Origin: BACL11 sp945865535
GTDB lineage: Bacteria; Bacteroidota; Bacteroidia; Flavobacteriales; BACL11
Length of the DNA: 27,694 nucleotides
Assembly (NCBI GenBank): GCA_947502765.1
Contig: CANNBA010000018.1
Location: forward strand, 1 to 27,694
Reading direction: 5' to 3'
Shown here: in pieces, positions 7,981-16,296 of the stretch
Position numbering within the stretch: the stretch's first letter is position 1
How the letters are laid out: the number at the start of each line of letters is the position of its first letter
Notes under the pieces: model-generated
Seen by the model: only the letters and a program-made list of their open reading frames with translations
Told to the model about the DNA's origin: nothing
The model's database searches: none
Made by a program: the position numbers and the translations under genes

Positions 7981-9161
7981 ATTAAGCCTAGAATTTTATT
8001 TGTGGCACCACTATTCTCTTTTATATAGTTAAGTGCAATTGATTTGTCGAAAGAATTAAAAATATCAATAGCCGAGCTTAGTTCTTCATAATTAGAAATT
8101 GAGATTGCTCCTTTTTTGTTAATTAATGAGATTGCTTCATTGAATTTTTGATAGTTAGGCCCAAAGATAACAGCTAAGCCAAATGAGGCAGCCTCTAATA
8201 TATTATGTATTCCAGAGCCAAAACCACCACCAATATACGCTAAATTTCCGTATTGGTAAATAGTAGCCAAAAGCCCAATACTATCAATAATAAGCACATT
8301 AGTAGTAAAGATATTTTTTTCATTTGCATTGGAATAAAGTAGTCCATTGCTTTGTTTTTGTAAAGTAGAGATATTATCCAATTCGTGTGGTGCAATAACA
8401 TAATTATTCTCAGGATGATTTTTAATATATTGTATTAAAATCATTTCGTCTTTAGCCCAAGTACTTCCACAAATAATAGTTTTTTTGTTTTTGCTAAATA
8501 GTTCAACTAAAGCAATTTTTGTTGGGTTTTTAGTGTTGGCTACCACACTATCAAAACGGGTATCGCCACTTATAGTAAAATTGCTAAAGCCTATGGAATT
8601 TAGTAGCTCAGCAGATTTTTCATCTTGGACAAAAAAGTGAGTAACATTTTTAAGTTGTTTAGCAAACCATTGGTATTTAAAAAAGACTTGTCCCTCACGA
8701 AAAATAGTGGATACACTATAAAAAGGAATGTTTTGTTTTTTCAGCTGATACATATAATTGAACCAAAACTCATATTTTATAAATACCACTTTTATAGGAT
8801 TTACAAGATTGATAAATTTTTTGGCATTTGATGTTGTGTCAGCAGGCAGGTAGAAAACCCAATTGGCTAAAGCAGTATTTTTTTTGATTTCAAAACCTGA
8901 AGCAGAAAAAAAAGTAAGTAGTATTTGGTGTGTTGGATGGTTTAATTTATAGGCCTCAATAATTGGTTTTCCCTGTTCAAATTCTCCAAGTGAAGCGCAA
9001 TGAAACCACACAATATTCTTTTGATTTCTAACTACTGCTTCTAACTCTGAAAAAATGTTTTCTCTGCCTTTAACCCACTTTTTTGCTTTTAAGTTATAAA
9101 GTGAAGCAATCCGTATTGTAACTACATATAACCAAATACTTATATTATAAATTAGGCGCAT
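7977..9161 (-). CDS. waaA: 3-deoxy-D-manno-octulosonic acid (Kdo) transferase
   Basis: A 394-aa inner-membrane glycosyltransferase (GT30 type) that adds Kdo to lipid IVA in lipopolysaccharide assembly. It has an N-terminal membrane anchor (about residues 4-20) and the family motif CASLGEFEQG with presumed catalytic Glu60. KYEFWFNY lies at 129-136. The nucleotide-sugar site region GGGFGSGIHNILEAA is at 311-325. Length is slightly short of the roughly 420 residues usual in Proteobacteria. Its ATG abuts the stop of the upstream barrel-like gene, and its stop overlaps the next start, so the three genes form one unit. Confidence 0.95.
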   Translation of the reverse strand: MRLIYNISIWLYVVTIRIASLYNLKAKKWVKGRENIFSELEAVVRNQKNIVWFHCASLGEFEQGKPIIEAYKLNHPTHQILLTFFSASGFEIKKNTALANWVFYLPADTTSNAKKFINLVNPIKVVFIKYEFWFNYMYQLKKQNIPFYSVSTIFREGQVFFKYQWFAKQLKNVTHFFVQDEKSAELLNSIGFSNFTISGDTRFDSVVANTKNPTKIALVELFSKNKKTIICGSTWAKDEMILIQYIKNHPENNYVIAPHELDNISTLQKQSNGLLYSNANEKNIFTTNVLIIDSIGLLATIYQYGNLAYIGGGFGSGIHNILEAASFGLAVIFGPNYQKFNEAISLINKKGAISISNYEELSSAIDIFNSFDKSIALNYIKENSGATNKILGLI

Positions 9162-9908
9162 TTAGTAGTAATGAAATTCTTCTTCATTTTTTCTGTTAAT
9201 AGGAATAATGACCTCAACTTTAAATCCTAACAATTTATCCCAGCTTCTTTCGCTAGAGTAATACTCATTATTTGCAAAATCGTATGCTCTTTGGTTTTTA
9301 GCATAAGCCATAGTATAATTAAAGCCTGAGCTGATTTGGAACCTCCCTTTCTGATGGTAATATTTATAATCAAGAGAAAACTTTGTGCTAAAGCCATTAG
9401 AAAAGCGATCGTATCCTTTTTTCATATCCTCATCAAGCTGTGGTATGTTTTGGTTTTTAGTGTCAATAAATATTTGGTGTTGTAAATAACCAACTCCTTG
9501 TGAGATATAAATTCCACTCAAATTACTTTCTGAAAAATGAAAAGCATACCCACCAAATAAATAGCTATCAAAGCCTCTTTGCATTAAATTTATATTTGCG
9601 TAACGGCCATCTGCTCCTATAATTGCACCAGTTGAGGTGCTGATATTTTCTAAAATAGTAGAATCCTTAATTTCAGATGAGAACATATAGTTACCTTCAA
9701 CTCCAAAGATCATATTATTACTTGTTTCCAAGAAAAAAGAAGCCCCAATAGCTGAATTATTGCCAAAGGTATTTGCTAAATTTCCAATTGGAATCTGGTA
9801 ATTGTAATTGAAAGCAAAAGCGGATTGCCTATTTTCTTGAGCGCTAGTATTTAAAAACACTATTGATAAAAGTGCAGTACAGATTTTTTTTAGTTGTTGG
9901 GTTTTCAT
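9162..9908 (-). CDS. Outer-membrane beta-barrel-like protein
   Basis: A 248-aa protein with a signal peptide (residues 1-23, cleavage near NTSAQ). It has alternating barrel-like segments rich in Tyr, Phe and Gly, for example GVEGNYMF, YLFGGYAFHF and FSLDYKYY. I recognise no enzyme motif. It is the first gene of the minus-strand unit followed directly by waaA, which hints at an envelope role. I find no clean TAnnTTTG upstream of its start. Confidence 0.65.
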   Translation of the reverse strand: MKTQQLKKICTALLSIVFLNTSAQENRQSAFAFNYNYQIPIGNLANTFGNNSAIGASFFLETSNNMIFGVEGNYMFSSEIKDSTILENISTSTGAIIGADGRYANINLMQRGFDSYLFGGYAFHFSESNLSGIYISQGVGYLQHQIFIDTKNQNIPQLDEDMKKGYDRFSNGFSTKFSLDYKYYHQKGRFQISSGFNYTMAYAKNQRAYDFANNEYYSSERSWDKLLGFKVEVIIPINRKNEEEFHYY

Positions 9909-9967
9909 TTGTCTGCTAAAATACTATAAGTGGAACAACTAACGCAAAGCATTGTTTAATAATTGCC

Positions 9968-9975
9968 TATATTTG
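9968..9975 (+). promoter_or_regulatory. -7 promoter element TATATTTG for rfbB
   Basis: Exact TAnnTTTG match ending 29 bases before the ATG at 10005. It lies downstream of the alternative upstream ATT/ATG-less extension of the frame, so it also argues for the 10005 start. Confidence 0.6.
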
Positions 9976-10004
9976 CTGTCCATTTATTAAAATGTAAAGT
10001 TAAG

Positions 10005-11054
10005 ATGAGCAAAACGATATTAGTAACAGGAGGAGCAGGATTTATTGGCTCTCATGTGGTTCGATTATTTGTAAATAAATATCCCAATTACAAAATTGTA
10101 AATCTGGATAAATTAACTTATGCAGGTAATCTTGAAAACTTGAAAGATCTTGAAAATGCCTCAAATTATACTTTTGAAAAAGGCGATATATTAGATGAAG
10201 CATGTATAAAAGAGCTTTTTGCAAAATACAATTTTGATGGGGTTATTCATTTAGCTGCCGAAAGCCATGTGGACCGATCAATTACCAATCCAATGGAGTT
10301 TATTATGACAAATCTTGTAGGGACAGTCAATCTTTTGAATGTTGCAAAAAATGCGTGGAAAGCAAATCCAAAAGACAAACTTTTTTACCATGTTTCAACA
10401 GATGAGGTTTATGGAAGTTTAGGAGATACAGGCTTATTTTTAGAAACAACACCATACGATCCTCAATCTCCTTACTCCTCTTCAAAAGCAAGTTCCGATC
10501 ACTTTGTGCGTGCTTATGGAAATACTTATGGTTTGCCTTTTGTGATTTCAAATTGCTCGAACAATTACGGCCCAAATCAGTTTCCAGAAAAGTTATTGCC
10601 ACTTTTTATCAATAATATCAGAAATGGAAAATCATTGCCAGTTTATGGAGATGGAAAATTTACAAGAGATTGGCTTTATGTAGTGGATCATGCCATTGCA
10701 ATTGATAAAATTTATCATCAAGGAACCCTTGGAGAAACTTACAATATAGGGGGCTTTAATGAATGGACAAATATCGATTTGATAAAAGTGCTTTGTAAAC
10801 AAATGGATATTGCTTTAGATAAAGAAGTAGGCACTTCTGAAAGTTTAATTACTTATGTGAAAGACAGACCAGGGCATGATAAACGCTATGCTATTGATGC
10901 CAATAAATTAAAAAATGAATTGGGATGGGAACCATCTTTGCAGTTTGAGCAGGGGCTTGCAAAAACGATTGCTTGGTACTTAGATAATGAAAAGTGGATG
11001 GACAATATTACTTCAGGGGATTATCAGAATTATTATAAAGAACAATACAGCTAA
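10005..11054 (+). CDS. rfbB: dTDP-glucose 4,6-dehydratase
   Basis: A 349-aa short-chain dehydrogenase that converts dTDP-glucose to dTDP-4-keto-6-deoxyglucose, the branch point to rhamnose and other deoxysugars. It has the NAD-binding GGAGFIGSH at 9-17 and the catalytic T132-D133-E134 triad in HVSTDEVYG. The active-site Y157-SSS-K161 and the family segment VDRSI (89-93) are also visible. The open frame extends 14 codons further up, but the -7 element lies inside that extension, so the ATG at 10005 is preferred. The PHP phosphatase gene starts on the base after its stop, indicating one transcript for surface polysaccharide. The rmlA, rmlC and rmlD partners are not in the window. Confidence 0.96.
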   Translation: MSKTILVTGGAGFIGSHVVRLFVNKYPNYKIVNLDKLTYAGNLENLKDLENASNYTFEKGDILDEACIKELFAKYNFDGVIHLAAESHVDRSITNPMEFIMTNLVGTVNLLNVAKNAWKANPKDKLFYHVSTDEVYGSLGDTGLFLETTPYDPQSPYSSSKASSDHFVRAYGNTYGLPFVISNCSNNYGPNQFPEKLLPLFINNIRNGKSLPVYGDGKFTRDWLYVVDHAIAIDKIYHQGTLGETYNIGGFNEWTNIDLIKVLCKQMDIALDKEVGTSESLITYVKDRPGHDKRYAIDANKLKNELGWEPSLQFEQGLAKTIAWYLDNEKWMDNITSGDYQNYYKEQYS

Positions 11055-11792
11055 ATGTTAAAATGGTTTTCAAAAAAGAAGGAGGAGGAATTAGAGCCAC
11101 TAGATTTCTCTGTGCTGAAAACAGATATTCATTCTCATTTTATTGCAGGTATTGATGACGGTTCCCCTGACATGGAAACTACAATCAATCTTATTAAAGA
11201 AATGCAGAAATTAGGTTTTAGTAAAGTGATTACTACTCCCCATGTAATGAGTGATTTTTATAAAAATTCTTCCGAAACAATTTTACAAGGGCTAGAAGCT
11301 GTTCGTAGCGAATTAAAAGTACAAAACATTAATATGGAAATTGATGCTGCTGCGGAATACTATATTGATTATGATTTTGAGCAAAAAATAGGCAATGAGA
11401 AATTTCTCACTTTTGGAACTAATTATATTTTAGTAGAATTATCATTTGTAGAAGCGCCAAAAAATCTGTTTGATATTATTTTTAAATTGCAGTTAGAAAA
11501 TTATAAAGTAGTTTTAGCTCATCCTGAAAGATACCATTATTTTCAGATGAAAGATTATGAAGAGTTCGTAAATAGAGGAGTGTTGTTGCAAATAAATTGG
11601 CTATCATTAATTGGCTATTATTCCCCGCAAATACAAAATAAAACACAAGATTTAATTGCTCAAAATATGGTCAGTTTTTTAGGTACTGACTGCCATAATA
11701 TGCACCATGCAGCATTGTATGAAAAATGCCAGACTAAAAAAGCTTGGCACGATTTACATAATAGCGGAAAGCTACTAAATAGTACTTTATAA
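11055..11792 (+). CDS. CpsB/CapC-type PHP-domain tyrosine phosphatase
   Basis: A 245-aa metal-dependent phosphatase of the PHP superfamily, of the type that dephosphorylates tyrosine kinases controlling capsule or exopolysaccharide export. Metal-ligand motifs are all present: H26-S-H28 with D34/D35, TPH ending in H63, E101 in AAAEYY, AHPER with H156/E158/R159, and D212-C-H214. The cognate Wzc/BY-kinase is not in the window. It follows rfbB with no gap, and its last 6 bases overlap the 3' end of fabD on the other strand. Confidence 0.9.
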   Translation: MLKWFSKKKEEELEPLDFSVLKTDIHSHFIAGIDDGSPDMETTINLIKEMQKLGFSKVITTPHVMSDFYKNSSETILQGLEAVRSELKVQNINMEIDAAAEYYIDYDFEQKIGNEKFLTFGTNYILVELSFVEAPKNLFDIIFKLQLENYKVVLAHPERYHYFQMKDYEEFVNRGVLLQINWLSLIGYYSPQIQNKTQDLIAQNMVSFLGTDCHNMHHAALYEKCQTKKAWHDLHNSGKLLNSTL

Positions 11793-12668
11793 AGTTGCGC
11801 TTTGAGTTTCTAAGTTCCTGTCAACTTTTTTAAATAATCCTTGAAGAACGTTACCTGGTCCAACTTCAATTACTGATGTTAACCCATCAGCAATCATTTG
11901 TTGCATACTTTGTGTCCAAAGCACAGATGCTATAAGTTGTTTTTTTAGATTTTCTTTTATTTCATTCGGATTAGTAACTGCAGTTGCAGTAACATTTTGA
12001 TATATAGGGCAAATTCCTTCTGAGAAAATGGCTTCATCAATTGCCCTCTCTAATTCGGCACGAGCAGGTTCCATTAGTGGAGAATGAAATGCTCCTCCAA
12101 CAGGAAGCTTTAAAGCTCTTCTGGCTCCTGCCTCTGTTAGTTTCTCACAAGCAATATCAATTCCTTTATTACTACCAGAGATTACTAATTGCCCAGGGCA
12201 ATTGTAATTTGCCGGCACCACTATTTCTTCAATTTCCAAGCATATTTTTTCCACCACTTCATTCTCTAAGCCCAAGACAGCTGCCATTGTTGAGGGATTT
12301 TTTTCGCAGGCTTTTTGCATGGCTCCTGCTCTTTTTGCTACCAATTGTAATCCGTCTTCAAATGATAAATATCCAGCAGCAACAAGTGCCGAGAACTCAC
12401 CAAGAGAATGTCCTGCAACCATTTTTGGTTGAAATGATTTGCCTAATACTTTTGCTAAAATTACTGAGTGCAAGAAAATAGCTGGCTGAGTAACTTTTGT
12501 TTGTTTTAAAGCTTCAGTATCTTCTCCAAACATAATTTCAGTAATTGCAAATCCTAAAATTTCATTTGCTTTTTCAAACATCTCTTTTGCAGCATCCGAA
12601 TTGTGGTAAAGTTCTTTTCCCATTCCAGCAAATTGAGCTCCTTGACCAGGGAATACATAAGCTCTCAT
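11787..12668 (-). CDS. fabD: Malonyl-CoA:ACP transacylase
   Basis: A 293-aa enzyme that loads malonyl groups onto acyl carrier protein for fatty acid synthesis. It has GQGAQ near the N-terminus, the nucleophile elbow GHSLG with Ser88, the malonate-binding Arg113 region, and His195 in GAFHSP. I use the ATG at 12668; one TTG codon precedes it in frame. It sits 3 bases after the folE stop, so the two are co-transcribed. It is not with the other fab genes that often accompany it. Confidence 0.96.
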   Translation of the reverse strand: MRAYVFPGQGAQFAGMGKELYHNSDAAKEMFEKANEILGFAITEIMFGEDTEALKQTKVTQPAIFLHSVILAKVLGKSFQPKMVAGHSLGEFSALVAAGYLSFEDGLQLVAKRAGAMQKACEKNPSTMAAVLGLENEVVEKICLEIEEIVVPANYNCPGQLVISGSNKGIDIACEKLTEAGARRALKLPVGGAFHSPLMEPARAELERAIDEAIFSEGICPIYQNVTATAVTNPNEIKENLKKQLIASVLWTQSMQQMIADGLTSVIEVGPGNVLQGLFKKVDRNLETQSATL

Positions 12669-12671
12669 CAA

Positions 12672-13235
12672 TTATTTGATTAAATTCATAAATTCAGCAC
12701 GCGTTTTTTCATCTTTTAAAAACATGCCCGAAAAGGCAGATGTTGTAGTTGATGAATGTTGTTTTTGAACTCCTCTCATTTGCATGCAAAGATGTTGCGC
12801 TTCAATAACAACTGCAACTCCTTTTGGGTTTAAAGTGTCTTGTAGACAGTCTTTGATTTCATCAGTTAATCTCTCCTGTACTTGCAATCTTCTTGAAAAA
12901 ACATCAACAATTCTTGGTATTTTACTAAGCCCGACAATGTGTCCATTGGGGATATAAGCGATATGTGCTTTGCCAAAAAAAGGCAACATATGATGCTCGC
13001 AAAGGGAGTAAAGTTCAATGTCTTTCACCAAAACCATTTGGCTATAATTTTCAGCAAACATTGCTGCTTTTAAGATTTTTGAAGGATTTTCTTTATAACC
13101 ACTGGTCAAAAATGCCATTGATTTAGAAACTCTTTCTGGAGTTTTAATCAGCCCTTCTCGTTCAGGGGATTCACCTAGTTCGGTTAATATAGATTTAATA
13201 TTTTTTGCTAAATCCTTGTTGTAATTATCACTCAT
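12672..13235 (-). CDS. folE: GTP cyclohydrolase I
   Basis: A 187-aa enzyme that converts GTP to 7,8-dihydroneopterin triphosphate for folate or biopterin synthesis. Zinc ligands are C79 and H82 in SLCEHHMLPF and C150 in QHLCMQMRGV; the substrate-site segment QVQERLT is at 118-124. The open frame runs 10 codons further upstream, but the -7 element at 13254-13261 lies inside that stretch, so the ATG at 13235 is the supported start. It is the first gene of the folE-fabD unit and is divergent from mqnB. Confidence 0.96.
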   Translation of the reverse strand: MSDNYNKDLAKNIKSILTELGESPEREGLIKTPERVSKSMAFLTSGYKENPSKILKAAMFAENYSQMVLVKDIELYSLCEHHMLPFFGKAHIAYIPNGHIVGLSKIPRIVDVFSRRLQVQERLTDEIKDCLQDTLNPKGVAVVIEAQHLCMQMRGVQKQHSSTTTSAFSGMFLKDEKTRAEFMNLIK

Positions 13236-13253
13236 TTTTTTATAAATAGGCTG

Positions 13254-13261
13254 CAAATATA
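13254..13261 (-). promoter_or_regulatory. -7 promoter element TATATTTG for folE-fabD
   Basis: The minus-strand read is TATATTTG, ending 18 bases before the folE ATG. It lies 3 bases from the opposing mqnB element. Confidence 0.65.
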
Positions 13262-13264
13262 CCA

Positions 13265-13272
13265 TATATTTG
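13265..13272 (+). promoter_or_regulatory. -7 promoter element TATATTTG, 4 bases before the mqnB ATG
   Basis: Exact TAnnTTTG match. Only CCAT separates it from the ATG at 13277, so the expected transcription start falls at or next to the start codon (leaderless candidate). Confidence 0.6.
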
Positions 13273-13276
13273 CCAT

Positions 13277-13855
13277 ATGAATGTATTAATTGTTGCGGCT
13301 ACTAAGCTTGAAATTACATCTGCTGAGATTAAAAAAAATCCTACTTTAATAACTGGCGCTGGAATGGTGAATACTGCAATTTATCTTACTAAAGAGTTGG
13401 TGAAAAAAAAATATGATTTAGTAATTAATATGGGAGTTGCAGGTTCTTTTTCTAAGGAGTTAAAAAATGGAGATGTGGTTGAAGTGGTTGAAGATAATTT
13501 TTCTGAAATCGGTTTTGAAAATAACTTAGAGTTTTCAAAATTTACTGATTTTGATGTAAAAACAAAATATCTAAATAGCTCAAGAACTTCTTTGAAAAAA
13601 GTAAGAGCAATTACTGTAAATACTGTTCATGGTAACAAAGTAACTATTTCTGAAATTGTGAAAAGAGAAAGTCCTGAAATTGAAAGTATGGAAGGCGCTT
13701 CTGTGTTTAAAGTTTGTGCAGAATTTAATGTTGCTTGTATGCAGATAAGGGCAATTTCTAATAAAGTAGAAAAAAGAAATAAAAACAACTGGGATCTAGA
13801 TTTGGCGATTAGAAACTTGAATATTGAAGTTGAAAAAATTATTTCTGGATTATGA
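13277..13855 (+). CDS. mqnB: Futalosine hydrolase
   Basis: A 192-aa nucleosidase of the MTA/SAH family that removes the base from futalosine in the alternative menaquinone pathway. It shows the fold's GAGMVNTA (27-34), NMGVAGS (51-57), the substrate-site M138-E139-G140-A141, and the RAISN (158-162) segment. Assignment to futalosine rather than other nucleosides rests largely on the 4-base ATGA overlap with mqnD. The -7 element ends only 4 bases upstream of the start, suggesting a leaderless mRNA. Confidence 0.9.
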   Translation: MNVLIVAATKLEITSAEIKKNPTLITGAGMVNTAIYLTKELVKKKYDLVINMGVAGSFSKELKNGDVVEVVEDNFSEIGFENNLEFSKFTDFDVKTKYLNSSRTSLKKVRAITVNTVHGNKVTISEIVKRESPEIESMEGASVFKVCAEFNVACMQIRAISNKVEKRNKNNWDLDLAIRNLNIEVEKIISGL

Positions 13856-14655
13856 AATTGACTTTAGGCTTTTCTCCTTGCCCGAACGACACCTTTATTT
13901 TTGAAGCCTTAGTACATCATAAAATTGATACTGAAGGTTTGGAATTTGATGTTGTTTTTGCTGATGTTGAACAGCTTAATAAATGGGCTTTTCAAGCTAA
14001 ATTAGATGTTACAAAATTATCTTTTAATGCTTTTACTGAATGTATTTCTGAGTATCTTTTACTAGATAGCGGTTCTGCTCTAGGAAAAAATTGCGGACCA
14101 CTGCTAATTAAAAAACCTAATGTTGCTTTAACTTCAAAAAGTAAAATTGCAATACCAGGAAAATATACAACAGCAAATTTGCTTTTAAGTATTTCAAATC
14201 CTGAATATTCTAATAAGGTTGAGGTACTATTTTCTGAAATTGAAAATGAAATTTTATCAGGAAATGTTGCTGCGGGCCTAATCATACATGAAAATCGATT
14301 TACCTATCAGCAAAAAGGATTGGAGAAAGTAAAGGATTTGGGAGAATTCTGGCAACAAAAAACAGGATTGCCTCTTCCTCTGGGTGGTATTGTGGTTAAA
14401 AGAGTATTACCATTTGAAATTCAAAAAAAAATGGAACGAGTGCTTAGAAAATCTGTAGAATATGCTTTTGAAAATAGGCAATCTTCTTTAGAATTTGTAA
14501 AGTGTCATGCCCAAGAGATGGAAAGAGATGTTATTGATGCACATATTGCTTTGTATGTAAATTGTTATTCCGTTTCTTTAGCAGAAAAAGGCAAAAAGGC
14601 AGTGCAATTGTTATTTGAAAAAACCGGAGTTAAGAGCGATAGCATTTTTCTGTAG
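13852..14655 (+). CDS. mqnD: 1,4-dihydroxy-6-naphthoate synthase
   Basis: A 267-aa enzyme, built like a periplasmic-binding-protein fold, that converts cyclic dehypoxanthine futalosine to 1,4-dihydroxy-6-naphthoate for menaquinone. Family marks include SPCPNDTFIF at 8-17, the TKLSFNAF segment near residue 55, and a GLPLPLGGIVVKR segment near residue 180. Length is typical. It overlaps mqnB by four bases. mqnA, mqnC and mqnE are not in the window. No clear terminator follows; the first intergenic repeat copy begins 16 bases after its stop. Confidence 0.94.
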   Translation: MKLTLGFSPCPNDTFIFEALVHHKIDTEGLEFDVVFADVEQLNKWAFQAKLDVTKLSFNAFTECISEYLLLDSGSALGKNCGPLLIKKPNVALTSKSKIAIPGKYTTANLLLSISNPEYSNKVEVLFSEIENEILSGNVAAGLIIHENRFTYQQKGLEKVKDLGEFWQQKTGLPLPLGGIVVKRVLPFEIQKKMERVLRKSVEYAFENRQSSLEFVKCHAQEMERDVIDAHIALYVNCYSVSLAEKGKKAVQLLFEKTGVKSDSIFL

Positions 14656-14670
14656 TATTGCAGGTTTTAT

Positions 14671-14730
14671 TTTAAGTGGGCCTTACGCTCCATAGTTCGA
14701 ACTTTTTTAGAGAATTATTCACTAAATTTG
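14671..14730 (+). repeat. Intergenic repeat copy 1 (short type)
   Basis: Begins TTTAAGTGGGCC, contains CATAGTTCGAACTTTTTTAG and ends in the -7 element of the NlpC/P60 gene. It shares this layout with copies at 16200, 19011, 20293, 24269 and 25541. Confidence 0.8.
14723..14730 (+). promoter_or_regulatory. -7 promoter element TAAATTTG, 4 bases before an ATG
   Basis: TAnnTTTG match forming the end of repeat copy 1. CAGA separates it from the ATG at 14735, a leaderless candidate. Confidence 0.6.
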
Positions 14731-14734
14731 CAGA

Positions 14735-15379
14735 ATGAGAAAATTATGTGTCATATTTGTTTGTATACCTGCATTTTTATTTAGTCAGCAATCTGATGAT
14801 GGATTAGATACATCTTATAATGAAAAAACCCCTCAAATAAATACACATCCAACTCTTGAACTTGATACGGACTCAGTAGTATCGGATTTAAAGGATCTAG
14901 AGGCTTACTTTATAAAAGATTCCGTTTTAAGTTCTAAGTTTGAATCTTTTAAACAGACAGGAATAGAGAAGCCCTTAAATGTTTCATATTTTGATATGCA
15001 AAGAGTAATTTCTAAAGCAAGAACATATATTGGTACTCAGCATGTAATTGGAGGCTTAAGTTATAGTGGTATTGATTGCTCAGGATTATTGTATGTATCT
15101 TTTCAGGAAATTGGAATCACTGATATTGCTAGAACAGCTGAAGAGTTTGCTAGATATGGAAGTGTTATTCTAAATCCTAAAAATATCCAAGCAGGAGATT
15201 TAATATTCTTTACAAATACTTATGCTTCTTCTGCTCTAGCTACTCATGCGGGTATTTGTATTGGCAATGGTGAATTTATTCATGCATCTGCTAACAAAGG
15301 GGTTATGATAAGTAAAATAAATGACCCCTATTATTGGATGCCGCATTTTTTATTTGGCACGAGAGTGATAGGGCAGTAA
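14735..15379 (+). CDS. Secreted NlpC/P60 peptidoglycan hydrolase
   Basis: A 214-aa cysteine peptidase expected to cut peptide stems of peptidoglycan. A signal peptide (residues 1-18, ending LFSQ) precedes a low-complexity acidic linker (about 19-80). The NlpC/P60 domain spans 87-214. The catalytic set is visible: C115 in GIDCSGLL, H171 in THAGI and H183 in EFIHAS. There is no added SH3 or LysM binding domain. It stands alone, preceded by repeat copy 1 whose -7 element ends 4 bases from the ATG. Confidence 0.92.
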   Translation: MRKLCVIFVCIPAFLFSQQSDDGLDTSYNEKTPQINTHPTLELDTDSVVSDLKDLEAYFIKDSVLSSKFESFKQTGIEKPLNVSYFDMQRVISKARTYIGTQHVIGGLSYSGIDCSGLLYVSFQEIGITDIARTAEEFARYGSVILNPKNIQAGDLIFFTNTYASSALATHAGICIGNGEFIHASANKGVMISKINDPYYWMPHFLFGTRVIGQ

Positions 15380-15448
15380 AGTCTATCTTTTAGTTTTAGA
15401 ATTTATTACTTTGATTGTTTTTCTAATTAGAGATTTATAATTTTTTTA

Positions 15449-15457
15449 TAATCTTTG
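15449..15457 (+). promoter_or_regulatory. Possible -7 element TAATCTTTG for the TerC gene
   Basis: One base longer than the consensus (TA, three bases, TTTG). It ends 19 bases before the ATG at 15477. Confidence 0.3.
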
Positions 15458-15476
15458 CCAATAATTAAAATTAAAA

Positions 15477-16187
15477 ATGGACTTTATGTTTGATGCACTT
15501 GTTCCACAGCTTGTTCCTTTGCTATCTCTTATTCTGTTGGAAGTTATTTTGGGTATAGATAATATTATATTTATTTCCATACTTGCAGATCGATTACCAG
15601 ATAATCAAAGAAATAAATTAAGGTATTGGGGACTTGGACTGGCCATGATCATGCGACTTGCTTTATTAACAGTGATTTCTTGGATTTTGAAATTAGACAC
15701 GAATCTATTTACGGTTGCGGGAACTTCTTTTACCGGCAAAGGGCTGATTTTAATTTTTGGAGGTATATTTTTACTTTACAAAAGTACTGTTGAAATTTAT
15801 CATAACACCGAAATGGTTAATAGTGATACCCCATTAGTGCCAAAGAAAAGTAGTTTTTCACGACTACTATTTGAGGTAATCATTTTGGACTTGGTATTTT
15901 CAGTTGACTCAATCATTACCGCAGTTGGGATGGTTCAGGAGTTATGGGTGATGTATACTGCAGTAGTAGTTGCAGTAATTATTATGATTATTGCATCAGG
16001 CCCAATAAGTGACTTTATAAAAAAGCACCCTTCCTTCAAAATTTTAGCATTGTGTTTTTTAATGATGATAGGATTTTCTTTAATTGCAGAAGGGTTTCAT
16101 TTAGAAATACCAAAGGGGTATATTTATTTTTCAATGGTTTTTGCATTTTTAGTAGATGTTATACAAATGAAAACTGTAAAAAAATAA
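15477..16187 (+). CDS. TerC-family integral membrane protein (short type)
   Basis: A 236-aa inner-membrane protein with about seven hydrophobic segments and the paired acidic TerC motifs: LEVILGIDNIIFISILADRL near residue 21 and FEVIILDLVFSVDSIITAVG near residue 130. Relatives are linked to metal-ion export, notably manganese in the Alx/MntE-like groups. The tellurium name alone does not show tellurite resistance here. A second TerC-family protein of the longer Alx type is encoded at 22718-23722. It is a single gene with no terminator seen after it. Confidence 0.9.
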   Translation: MDFMFDALVPQLVPLLSLILLEVILGIDNIIFISILADRLPDNQRNKLRYWGLGLAMIMRLALLTVISWILKLDTNLFTVAGTSFTGKGLILIFGGIFLLYKSTVEIYHNTEMVNSDTPLVPKKSSFSRLLFEVIILDLVFSVDSIITAVGMVQELWVMYTAVVVAVIIMIIASGPISDFIKKHPSFKILALCFLMMIGFSLIAEGFHLEIPKGYIYFSMVFAFLVDVIQMKTVKK

Positions 16188-16199
16188 CGATTCTTTTTG

Positions 16200-16252
16200 A
16201 TTGGGTCAAGTATTAAGTTCGAGCTTTTTTAGAGAATTATTTAGTAAGTTTG
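16200..16252 (+). repeat. Intergenic repeat copy 2 (short type, left part diverged)
   Basis: Keeps AAGTTCGAGCTTTTTTAGAG and the AATTATTTAGTAAGTTTG end, matching the right two thirds of the other copies. The GTGGGCC part is diverged. Confidence 0.65.
16245..16252 (+). promoter_or_regulatory. -7 promoter element TAAGTTTG upstream of the CotH gene
   Basis: TAnnTTTG match at the end of repeat copy 2. It ends 4 bases before a 9-codon ORF (16257-16286) and 44 bases before the ATG of the CotH-like gene. Confidence 0.55.
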
Positions 16253-16296
16253 TCGTATGCTAAATCTATTAGTGATATTAAATTAAAAATAGTATA

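Noticed and set aside
10327..10602. 91-aa minus-strand open frame
   Set aside because: It lies entirely inside rfbB on the opposite strand, and its composition follows the sense gene.
14693..14703. GTTCGAAC in the intergenic repeat resembles a tRNA T-loop
   Set aside because: No acceptor, D or anticodon arm can be formed around any copy, and copies 2, 4 and 6 lose the sequence.
15477..16187. Tellurite resistance from the TerC name
   Set aside because: No other ter genes are present; the family is better linked to metal-ion transport.
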